Shown here: positions 1 through 5,615 of the stretch, in pieces
Layout of the letters: every line of letters starts with the position of its first letter
Numbering within the stretch: the stretch's first letter is position 1
Notes under the pieces: generated by a model
Told to the model about the DNA's origin: nothing
Database searches by the model: none
The model's input: only the letters and a program-made list of their open reading frames with translations
Position numbers and translations under genes: made by a program
Assembly (NCBI GenBank): GCA_014523485.1
Contig: JAATVK010000101.1
Span: 1 to 5,868, forward strand
Origin: Nitrososphaerales archaeon TH5894
GTDB taxonomy: Archaea; Thermoproteota; Nitrososphaeria; Nitrososphaerales; Nitrososphaeraceae
Reading direction: 5' to 3'
DNA: 5,868 nt

Positions 1-19
1 ATAGATAGTAATTATAATT

Positions 20-53
20 ATGCCAATAGATCCAGTATGCCAATAGATCCAGC
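20..53 (+). repeat. 17-bp tandem duplication of the ferredoxin start
   Basis: The unit atgccaatagatccag plus one base occurs twice in a row, at 20-36 and 37-53, identical except for the last base (t or c). Each copy contains the ATG and the codons for MPIDP. Because 17 is not a multiple of three, the first ATG runs into a TAG at 44-46 and only the second ATG is in frame with the following ferredoxin sequence. Confidence 0.9.
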
Positions 54-537
54 ATTTCCCCAAAACGATCAAGTTATAGGGAAGCATAAAAATGAAGATG
101 GTCGATGTCACTTTGTAGGGGGTCCTGGAAGGTCGAATGTCTAATCCGCCTCAAACGATCAAGTTCAAGAATCATACAAAACCAGAGGAGAAGAATATGT
201 TCCTCTAAGAGTTCATGGGACTTTTGTTGCTGTGGATTGGGATTCGAGTATTGCCGATGGAGCTTGTATAGAGGCATGTCCTGTACAAGTATTCCAGTGG
301 TACAGAAGTGAGCATGATATAGCCGCGGTAGAAATGACAAATGCTACAAGTGCAGGCACAGGTGAAAATCATGATAGAGAAGGAAGAAAAGACTATACTG
401 ATAAATCACACCCAGTAGGAGAGCATGATTGTATCTGGCGTATGGCTTGTGTAACGGTTTGTCTAACTCAAGCAATAAAGGTAGGTGTAGCTAATCTAGA
501 AGTACATAAAAAAAAGCAGAGACAACAAACTAATTAA
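20..537 (+). pseudogene. decayed zinc-containing 7Fe/8Fe ferredoxin
   Basis: This is the remnant of an archaeal zinc-type dicluster ferredoxin, a soluble low-potential electron carrier. The protein can be followed only by changing frame. From the ATG at 37 it reads MPIDPAFPQNDQVIGKHK to a TAA at 142. A second frame (about 143-208) gives NPPQTIKFKNHTKPEE and stops at 206. From about 193 the first frame resumes with EYVPLRVHGTFVAVDWD and stays open to the TAA at 535. The fold signature is clear: IADGACIEACPVQVFQWY (250-303) and CIWRMACVTVC (430-462). The likely N-terminal zinc histidines remain (codons 85, 109, 214). Decay is seen in the cysteines: the first cluster Cys is Ser (codon 247), the second Cys of the usual CxxCxxC is Arg (codon 439), and the CP after the last Cys is CL (463). 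The start itself is duplicated. GTG at 232 opens a 101-codon reading frame, but this lacks the N-terminus and two ligands. Sequencing error could explain the frameshifts but not easily the Cys changes. Confidence 0.85.
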
Positions 538-797
538 ACTCTTATATTCTAAATATTATTTTTGAGAACGTAGAAGTTGTTTTCAATTATAGATGTAACT
601 TTAATATTATAAGGTTAGTTTATTTTCCAAAATATTATGAAATATTAGAGAAATTATAATTTAAGACATAACAATAAAAAAGGTTGATATCATCCAATAA
701 TTCTATAATCTAATAATAAAATTTTAATAAAAGAATATCAGATAAAATTCATAAACACCAATCAACATCATATTAATAAAAGGAGAAATATTTAGAA
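538..797. other. AT-rich spacer with candidate promoter
   Basis: This 260-base stretch holds no convincing gene on either strand. It is very AT-rich. A T-run near 553-560 could end transcription of the ferredoxin remnant. The run ttttaataaaag at 722-733 resembles an archaeal TATA box. If used, it would place the transcript start near 750-760, leaving a leader of about 40 bases that carries the Shine-Dalgarno site at 781-785. All of these sites are guesses from composition and spacing. Confidence 0.3.
781..785 (+). promoter_or_regulatory. Shine-Dalgarno site of the small gene at 798
   Basis: AGGAG lies 12 bases before the ATG at 798. The match to the 16S tail is good but the spacing is longer than usual. 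No nearer in-frame start exists, so the site supports this ATG. Confidence 0.55.
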
Positions 798-1109
798 ATG
801 GCAGATTCAAAAAAAGAGATTAGAATTAAATCCTTTCAAACACAATTATTCGATGAACTGATTGATCAAGTAAATGTATGGTTAAGTTACAAGCAAGAGA
901 AATCCAGAAATTTATTTGAATTTATAGATTTTAAATATTATTATAAAGAATCTCCATCTTCAGATAATGATTATGACTTTCAAAATTTTGCAATAATAAT
1001 TTATAAGGATTCCCATGAAAATTTATCTAGAGAAGATATAGCGAAAAGCAATACAACAAATGATGAAGAATTTATTACAGAAAAAAAGAAATTAGAATAT
1101 CGCAAATAA
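798..1109 (+). CDS. small acidic protein of unknown function, possibly Cse60-like
   Basis: This 103-residue protein is not firmly recognised. Residues 8-70 alternate predicted helix and strand: an N-terminal strand IRIKSF, a helix LFDELIDQVNVWL, then strands FIDFKYYY and FQNFAIIIYK. This order (short strand, amphipathic helix with VNxWL, an I-D-x-K-Y strand, and a final hydrophobic strand ending in YK) resembles the small Cse60-like proteins of bacteria, whose function is not established. The similarity is judged by eye and is weak. The last 33 residues are charged and low in complexity (many K, E, D, N) and probably disordered. There is no signal peptide, membrane segment or Cys/His metal site. 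The gene stands alone: its left neighbour is a pseudogene and its right neighbour converges on it. An AGGAG site precedes the ATG. Codon use is AT-rich like the rest of the window, so it looks native. Confidence 0.75.
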   Translation: MADSKKEIRIKSFQTQLFDELIDQVNVWLSYKQEKSRNLFEFIDFKYYYKESPSSDNDYDFQNFAIIIYKDSHENLSREDIAKSNTTNDEEFITEKKKLEYRK

Positions 1110-1211
1110 ATTATGGACATTAAATATGCCAAAAAAAGTTTCTAAAATAAATATTTTAGATAATTTAGAGAAAATCTTTGGACAATTAAAATTAAATTGA
1201 TATTATGATAT

Positions 1212-1240
1212 AAAAAATCCGTATGACTGTATTGTTTTTT
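1212..1240. terminator. T-tracts between convergent genes
   Basis: Six A at 1212-1217 (T6 on the minus strand) and six T at 1235-1240 (T6 on the plus strand) lie between the convergent gene ends at 1109 and 1291. A-run and T-run could pair as a six-base stem with a 17-base loop, but this is weak. Archaeal transcription commonly stops at plain T-tracts, so each tract may serve one of the two genes. A second minus-strand T7 lies at 1131-1137. Confidence 0.35.
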
Positions 1241-1290
1241 ATCTATCTACTTTAATAACATATTAATGATAGTGAGTTATTGGTCAAATA

Positions 1291-3171
1291 TTAGCCATAT
1301 TTAAATAGTACACCCTTTTCACCTCGAGGATGCCTCCATTCAGTTTCTTTGGAACAAGTACCACATTCAATACATCCCTCATGTTGTAATACAACGTCAT
1401 TACCTTCTAAGCTGTAACATTTCGTTGGACAGAGCGTTACCATTTTTTTAAGGAAATTTTTCCCAGAATTTAGAATTTTTATATGGGATATTGTGTCCTC
1501 ATGGTAACATAATTTTGCAACTCTATCTTGAACCGTTGGTATTTGTGGAATGTAAGTAGATGACTTGACTGTTCCTAACTTGTCAGCAATTTTAATAGGA
1601 ATTTTATAGTATACATCTTCAGATTCAATAAATGAAAGTAAACGTGTATATCCGTATTTATTAATTAGTGAAATGAAAAAATTCCTTAAACCCTGATTCG
1701 ATATAAGATTAAAAACAAGTTTATGTTTAAAGCCTAAAGCATCAGGTGATATTTTTTTTCTAGTACTATTTAAAATTACACCAAGATATTGTTTATCGAT
1801 TTCTTTCATATCAACGGTATACGGACTTTGTTCTATTGATTGAGAATAAAAATCCCCCAAATAATTAGATTCAAAATTATTTTTATCTAGAGACCTAGCA
1901 ATAGCAATCGAAGCTCTAGCAGCATCATCTATTCCTACGTTTAATCCTTCGATTCGTGGTCCTATGAACAGACCTCGACCAGCAGCATCACCAATAAATA
2001 ATATATTTTTATAATAGGGTTTTTTCATTCTCCCTCGCTTCCCATCTGGGACTAATTTTGTAGTATATTCAAGTTCTATATAATTGGTCATAAATTTAGT
2101 ATGATATTCATTAGTAAGCTTTTGAGTCAAATTATCGAGTTTTGACTTTATTTCGTCTTCAGAGGTATATTTTCTATCTTCGATAGATTTCTTCTTTAAT
2201 TTATGGGAATAATAAAGTTGTCTTAATTCATTCCAGTTATTTAGTAACTTTGTAATTGCAAAAGACTTTCTTACTTGTTCCTCTTTGGGAAGAGTTTTAT
2301 CTATCTCTTTTAAAGGAACATCGTCTTTTATTAATTCACTAATCAGAGGATTTCTTAGCATTGCATTCACAATTTCTGTAGGTTCTATTGGATGTTCTAG
2401 TAAAGAATCATAATGATATACCCCTCCAATAGAAAGTGAATCTCTATTGGTATAAAGAAATCCGCCGCCAATAAGATTCAACGATACATCTCCTGCAAAA
2501 AGATAGGCGGCTCCTTCATCGGAATTGGTGATATTAAAACGTTCTTCAATTATTTTTTCTGGTAACTTTACTAAAACCTTTACACCTTGATATAATTCAC
2601 TAGGAGAAAATTTTTCTCTTGCGTTTGTCATTTCTGCTATCTCAGAGTTCACACCATCCGCAGCAATCATTACTTTAGTTTCAAATTCTTCTAGTTCATC
2701 AGTTTCTACTATTATTTTTGAGCTTTTTTCATCCCATCTCAGAGATCTCACATGCACACCTGTAATAATTCCTCCACCTAGTTTTTCTGCTTCAATTTGA
2801 GCTTCTTGTGCAAACCAAGAATTTAATTTATTTAAAAGTACAGAAACACCAAAATTTGTTTGATAATCATGAGATTCAGTAAGGTCTATAGAAAAGATTT
2901 TATCTTTTGAAGTAGCATTCAAAATATATTTAGTAATTAGTCTTTCATAAGGAGATTCATTAAGAAAACTTTCGCCATAAATATCTTCAACATTGTAGAT
3001 TTTCCCATTATTTGATTTTTTAGAATACAAAATTCCTCCTGAAACATTTTTAGAACCAATTTCCTTACCGGCTTCCAACAAAATAGCTTGTTTACCTAAG
3101 CTAGACAAGTGTTTGAGTGCGGCTAGACCTGCAGACCCGCCTCCAACAATAGTTACATCACAATTTTCCAT
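1291..3171 (-). CDS. fixC: FixC-FixX fusion: ETF:quinone oxidoreductase-type flavoprotein with C-terminal 4Fe-4S domain
   Basis: This 626-residue protein should take electrons from the EtfAB dimer through FAD and an iron-sulfur cluster to quinone at the membrane face. The N-terminal Rossmann fold has GGGSAG (10-15) and the ribose-binding E33. KNVSGG (41-46) is typical of FixC/geranylgeranyl-reductase-like FAD enzymes; AADGVNS (170-176) and GDAAG (394-398) complete the FAD site. Residues 548-626 match FixX: C581 in CPTKCY, then C600, C603 and C606 in CIECGTC, followed by W-x-HPRG and V-x-FKYG. These four Cys match the single 4Fe-4S cluster of ETF-quinone oxidoreductase. FixC and FixX are separate genes in many bacteria, while the mitochondrial-type enzyme is fused like this one. 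It is longer than bacterial FixC plus FixX, partly from a lysine-rich insert near 300-360. The ATG is certain because an in-frame TGA lies three codons upstream. It overlaps the end of etfA by 14 bases and has only a weak GTGA site, so translational coupling is likely. Confidence 0.9.
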   Translation of the reverse strand: MENCDVTIVGGGSAGLAALKHLSSLGKQAILLEAGKEIGSKNVSGGILYSKKSNNGKIYNVEDIYGESFLNESPYERLITKYILNATSKDKIFSIDLTESHDYQTNFGVSVLLNKLNSWFAQEAQIEAEKLGGGIITGVHVRSLRWDEKSSKIIVETDELEEFETKVMIAADGVNSEIAEMTNAREKFSPSELYQGVKVLVKLPEKIIEERFNITNSDEGAAYLFAGDVSLNLIGGGFLYTNRDSLSIGGVYHYDSLLEHPIEPTEIVNAMLRNPLISELIKDDVPLKEIDKTLPKEEQVRKSFAITKLLNNWNELRQLYYSHKLKKKSIEDRKYTSEDEIKSKLDNLTQKLTNEYHTKFMTNYIELEYTTKLVPDGKRGRMKKPYYKNILFIGDAAGRGLFIGPRIEGLNVGIDDAARASIAIARSLDKNNFESNYLGDFYSQSIEQSPYTVDMKEIDKQYLGVILNSTRKKISPDALGFKHKLVFNLISNQGLRNFFISLINKYGYTRLLSFIESEDVYYKIPIKIADKLGTVKSSTYIPQIPTVQDRVAKLCYHEDTISHIKILNSGKNFLKKMVTLCPTKCYSLEGNDVVLQHEGCIECGTCSKETEWRHPRGEKGVLFKYG

Positions 3172-4426
3172 ATGTGTTCACTTGGATTTCTTTTTCTTTT
3201 TCTCTTGTTTGACCCAACCGTTTTCCTAATTCTTCGATAATAAGTGGGATCACATCTTCCATTCGTCCTTTAATAAAAACATCACACACGTCTTTGATTG
3301 GTGAATTTTCATCTGGATTTATAGCAATTATAAAGTCCGATTCTTTCATTCCTTCTAAATGCTGTATTGCTCCGCTAATTCCAACAGCAATATAAATTAG
3401 TGGTGTAACTTTTCTACCGCTCGTTCCAACCACTCTATTAGGGGTTATATAGATAGAATCATATTTTTCACTTAGATGAAATATTTTCTTTGATATAGGC
3501 AATGATATACCAATTTCAGCATTGAGAAGTTTAGCTAATTTTTCTATAAGTTTAATATTATCTTCTGGATTTTCTTTGATACCTCTACCAAAGCTTACAA
3601 TAATTTTATAATTTTCAAACTGTACTGGATTTTTCACAAGCTCCTGTTTCAATACTTTTATTTTGAGATCCTCTTCATTAAAGTGAGGATGGTATTCAGA
3701 TATTATTCCGGTCCTTTTTGTGTCTTTAATAATAGGTAGAAAAGCACCTGGAATGATACTGCATGCCTGAGGGTGAAATTCTTTTTTAATTTCAGGATTC
3801 TTATTATCAAGACATAAGATTGTAGTCCAAAGAAATCCTGAAAAATCTGGTCTGTACATCTCTAAGATTTTCTTATATGTGATATTTTCTCCTTTTGTTT
3901 TATGTTGATGTTTGATTTCTAGATCGCTTATTACCAATTTGTTTATATCAGAAGCCAGACCAGAATCTAATTCTGCCAATACTGTGGAAGATAAATGTCT
4001 ACCTATACTATCTGCTAAAAAGAACATATATCGGGGTTTTTTAAATGCAGAGACATATTCGGGTGAAATTTCTCTAATAGAATTAGGATCAGTTGCTATT
4101 TGAGATATTACTTTGGTATAAATTTTATTAATAGGATATTTTAAATGTGGATCATCTGAATATATCACAGCATCTGCACCATAATATATAAGATCTTGTG
4201 ATAAATCCTTTATACCATCTCCTAAATGAATAGCAATAACTTTTTCATTTAAATTATATTTTAGGTTAAAATTGTCCATCAATCTTCTTGCTTCTCCTAA
4301 CATTTCGAGACTAGAGGGAATCAATTCTTTGTTAAGAGACTCAATTATGACAAATAAGTGTCTATAACTTTCGTTATTATTTGTTAAACGGTTATGTTCG
4401 ATTTTGTTAGTTGTAATCATTGCCAT
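3158..4426 (-). CDS. etfA: electron transfer flavoprotein alpha subunit (EtfA/FixB)
   Basis: This 422-residue protein is the FAD-binding alpha subunit that pairs with EtfB. Residues about 23-170 are the N-terminal ETF domain, with IYYGADAVIYSDDP (81-94) and LADSIGRHLSSTVLAELDSG (138-157). The FAD domain (about 272-405) carries SFGRG (278-282), VGTSGRKV (333-340), AVGISGAIQH (347-356) and AINPD (368-372), the last two being very typical of EtfA. It is longer than the usual 310-350 residues, with additions around 112-133 and 170-240 and a Lys/Glu-rich tail. Two flavin-site positions are unusual: GASR is here GISLP (306-310), losing the conserved Arg, and VGQTG is VGTSG. I chose the ATG at 4426 because AAGGA (4431-4435 on the minus strand) sits four bases before it. 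TTG at 4429 and ATG at 4420 are alternatives. The gap to the etfB stop is nine bases, and the gene overlaps fixC, so all three are one operon. Confidence 0.92.
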   Translation of the reverse strand: MAMITTNKIEHNRLTNNNESYRHLFVIIESLNKELIPSSLEMLGEARRLMDNFNLKYNLNEKVIAIHLGDGIKDLSQDLIYYGADAVIYSDDPHLKYPINKIYTKVISQIATDPNSIREISPEYVSAFKKPRYMFFLADSIGRHLSSTVLAELDSGLASDINKLVISDLEIKHQHKTKGENITYKKILEMYRPDFSGFLWTTILCLDNKNPEIKKEFHPQACSIIPGAFLPIIKDTKRTGIISEYHPHFNEEDLKIKVLKQELVKNPVQFENYKIIVSFGRGIKENPEDNIKLIEKLAKLLNAEIGISLPISKKIFHLSEKYDSIYITPNRVVGTSGRKVTPLIYIAVGISGAIQHLEGMKESDFIIAINPDENSPIKDVCDVFIKGRMEDVIPLIIEELGKRLGQTREKEKEIQVNTYGKL

Positions 4427-4430
4427 CAAA

Positions 4431-4435
4431 TCCTT
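4431..4435 (-). promoter_or_regulatory. Shine-Dalgarno site of etfA
   Basis: On the minus strand the sequence reads TAAAAGGATTTGATG: the etfB stop, then AAGGA, then the etfA ATG at 4426. The site directly abuts the etfB stop codon, consistent with coupled translation, and favours the ATG at 4426 over the TTG at 4429. Confidence 0.6.
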
Positions 4436-5305
4436 TTATTTTTGTATTAATTGAAGTATTTTTGTTACACTATTTATTATACCTTGACGATCGTCTCCTT
4501 CTATTAATTCTGCTGATCTAGTTGTTCTAGCTTTTGGAATTTTTTCGACCTTATGAACAATTGTTGGAGAGCCCGGTAAGCCCACAAGTCGAGGATCCAA
4601 TTCGAGTTTCTTGTGATCGAGAACATTGAGATAGGATTTATAATTTACTGCTCTTTCTTTTGCTTCCTTAAGATATCTTCCAGAAGTCAATCTAAGGGAA
4701 ATGGTATCAAAAGTTGGTTTGTATGATGGATCTATCGCAATAAATACAGGTAGCGGTGCTTGTATTTCTTCTACTATATCATAAAAACCTGGTAATGCAA
4801 CAAGTCTTTTAGCAAAAATATATCTATTATTTAAATCTACAGAAAAATCAATTACATTTCCTAGAAAAGTAAATCCCAATTTCCATGCAGTCTGTGGTCC
4901 AGTTTGACCTGTCTCTCCGTCAGAAGCACGGTGTCCAGAAAATACAATGTCCATTTCTTTTCCGGTGTTCATTTTTTTAATTCCCTGTTTTAGAACCTCT
5001 GCAGTTGCTAAAGTGTCAGCACTCGCAAACAACCGATCACTATATAAATGGAGCTCATCAGCGTCACTAATAGATTGGGCCTCCTGCAATGCGATTTCTG
5101 CCATTGGGGGACCCATAGAACAGATGGAAATGTAACCGCCATATTTCACTTTTGTATAAAATGCAGCCAGCGATGCGATTGCACTATGGGCACCTAACCT
5201 ACTTTTGGTTTCAGCTCTATTTAAAGTTCCATCAGGATTATAGCTCACACTACCTTCTGAAAAATCAGGTTCAAGCTTTACTATGACAGCAATATTAAGA
5301 GTCAA
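4436..5305 (-). CDS. etfB: electron transfer flavoprotein beta subunit, Fix/bifurcating-type (EtfB/FixA)
   Basis: This 289-residue protein is the beta subunit of the ETF dimer and first gene of the operon. Family motifs appear in order: IAVIVKLEPD (5-14), CSMGPP (62-67), SDRLFASADTLATA (89-102), DGETGQTGP (129-137), VEEIQAPLP (178-186) and GLPGSPT (242-248). In group 2 ETFs (FixA and bifurcating EtfB) the DG-x-T-x-Q-x-GP and SDR-x-F-x-x-ADTLAT motifs bind a second FAD, where ordinary ETFs bind AMP. The GSPT-x-V tail is also shared with that group. So this subunit probably holds a bifurcating FAD and may accept electrons from a dinucleotide; that activity is inferred. The region that usually reads NP-x-D-x-x-ALEEAL is here SRLGAHSAIASL (35-46), a clear departure. 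The start must be TTG at 5305: an in-frame TGA lies at 5312-5314 and the next in-frame ATG is codon 64. No good Shine-Dalgarno site precedes it. Confidence 0.92.
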   Translation of the reverse strand: MTLNIAVIVKLEPDFSEGSVSYNPDGTLNRAETKSRLGAHSAIASLAAFYTKVKYGGYISICSMGPPMAEIALQEAQSISDADELHLYSDRLFASADTLATAEVLKQGIKKMNTGKEMDIVFSGHRASDGETGQTGPQTAWKLGFTFLGNVIDFSVDLNNRYIFAKRLVALPGFYDIVEEIQAPLPVFIAIDPSYKPTFDTISLRLTSGRYLKEAKERAVNYKSYLNVLDHKKLELDPRLVGLPGSPTIVHKVEKIPKARTTRSAELIEGDDRQGIINSVTKILQLIQK

Positions 5306-5327
5306 GGTAATTCATTTATACGTCCTC

Positions 5328-5335
5328 ATTTAAAT
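5328..5335 (-). promoter_or_regulatory. candidate TATA box of the etf operon
   Basis: The palindromic run atttaaat is centred about 27 bases before the TTG start of etfB. Archaeal TATA boxes usually lie about 26 bases before the transcript start, so this one would give a leaderless or nearly leaderless mRNA. That would fit the lack of a Shine-Dalgarno site. No purine-rich BRE is obvious, so the call is tentative. Confidence 0.35.
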
Positions 5336-5357
5336 CAGTTAAGCAGTATTAATTGAC

Positions 5358-5380
5358 AAAATCAAGCTCAAGCTTTACTA
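5358..5380 (-). repeat. partial duplicate of the etfB 5' coding region
   Basis: Bases 5358-5380 match 5261-5283, inside the etfB start, at 21 of 23 positions and in the same orientation, 97 bases apart. Read on the minus strand, the etfB copy encodes VKLEPDF and the upstream copy VKLELDF, flanked by stops (TGA two codons before, TAA three codons after). Both contain an AAGCTT core. It may be a relic of an earlier etfB start or a partial tandem duplication. Confidence 0.65.
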
Positions 5381-5445
5381 ATCATATCATCTTACTGATT
5401 TTATCTTATTTATTTATCTATTATTTTATATTATTTGTTATTAGT

Positions 5446-5481
5446 TGATCTTGCAAGAATATTCGATCATAATATTAGATC
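5446..5481. repeat. palindrome cluster, possible operator
   Basis: Within 36 bases lie the perfect palindromes tcttgcaaga (5449-5458) and gaatattc (5457-5464), bracketed by TGATC (5446-5450) and GATCA (5465-5469), with a third GATC at 5478. Such nested dyads between divergent genes could bind a dimeric regulator, but in AT-rich DNA short palindromes also arise by chance. Confidence 0.35.
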
Positions 5482-5564
5482 ATTGTCAATTCGGTTAGAG
5501 CTATCTTTTTGAAGATTCCTTTAAACAATAATAAATCCCATATATGAAGACTACAAAAATCCTG

Positions 5565-5579
5565 CTCAATTTTATTGAG
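5565..5579. repeat. perfect 6-bp inverted repeat next to a TATA-like box
   Basis: ctcaat, a three-base loop ttt, and attgag form a perfect small hairpin. It directly abuts the TATA-like run for the plus-strand transporter gene, a place where an archaeal repressor could block TBP/TFB binding. It has no trailing T-run, so a terminator role is unlikely. Confidence 0.4.
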
Positions 5580-5590
5580 AAAATATAATA
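5580..5590 (+). promoter_or_regulatory. candidate TATA box of the SemiSWEET gene
   Basis: aaaatataata is centred about 31 bases before the TTG at 5616. It follows a purine-rich gaga stretch that could act as BRE. Transcription would begin near 5610, leaving a leader of only a few bases, in keeping with the absence of a strong ribosome site. Confidence 0.4.
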
Positions 5591-5615
5591 ATTGTCATAA
5601 TTATAGTTCAGAGCA

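Larger units (their letters stand above)
5306..5615. other. divergent promoter region between etfB and the SemiSWEET gene
   Basis: This 310-base region holds no real gene. From left to right it contains a TATA-like box for etfB (5328-5335), a partial repeat of the etfB start (5358-5380), a T/A-rich stretch (5400-5445), a cluster of palindromes with three GATC sites (5446-5481), a perfect hairpin (5565-5579) and a TATA-like box for the plus-strand gene (5580-5590). Two very short open frames precede etfB on the minus strand: ATG at 5329 (MRTYK, stop) and ATG at 5315 (MNYLDS, stop). Confidence 0.6.

Noticed and set aside
105..311. Open frame of 68 codons on the plus strand
   Set aside because: It is an out-of-frame reading through the ferredoxin remnant; its Cys-rich look is a frame artefact and does not form a CxxC metal site.
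74..340. Open frame of 88 codons on the minus strand
   Set aside because: It lies antisense to the ferredoxin remnant, whose own protein similarity explains the sequence; the translation shows no family features.
1126..1200. 24-residue frame MPKKVSKINILDNLEK...
   Set aside because: It is short, has no ribosome site and no recognisable motif, and lies in AT-rich spacer where such frames arise by chance.
3172..3205. Pyrimidine-rich tract considered as a terminator between etfA and fixC
   Set aside because: It is coding sequence for the Lys/Glu-rich EtfA tail, the two genes overlap, and on the transcribed strand it is A/G-rich rather than T-rich.
3912..4103. Open frame of 63 codons on the plus strand
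   Set aside because: It is fully antisense to etfA, which has strong family motifs.
4947..5135. Open frame of 62 codons on the plus strand
   Set aside because: It is fully antisense to the conserved core of etfB.
5400..5445. T/A-rich run considered as a replication origin or DNA-unwinding element
   Set aside because: There are no repeated origin boxes and no nearby orc1/cdc6 gene; the composition is ordinary for spacers in this window.
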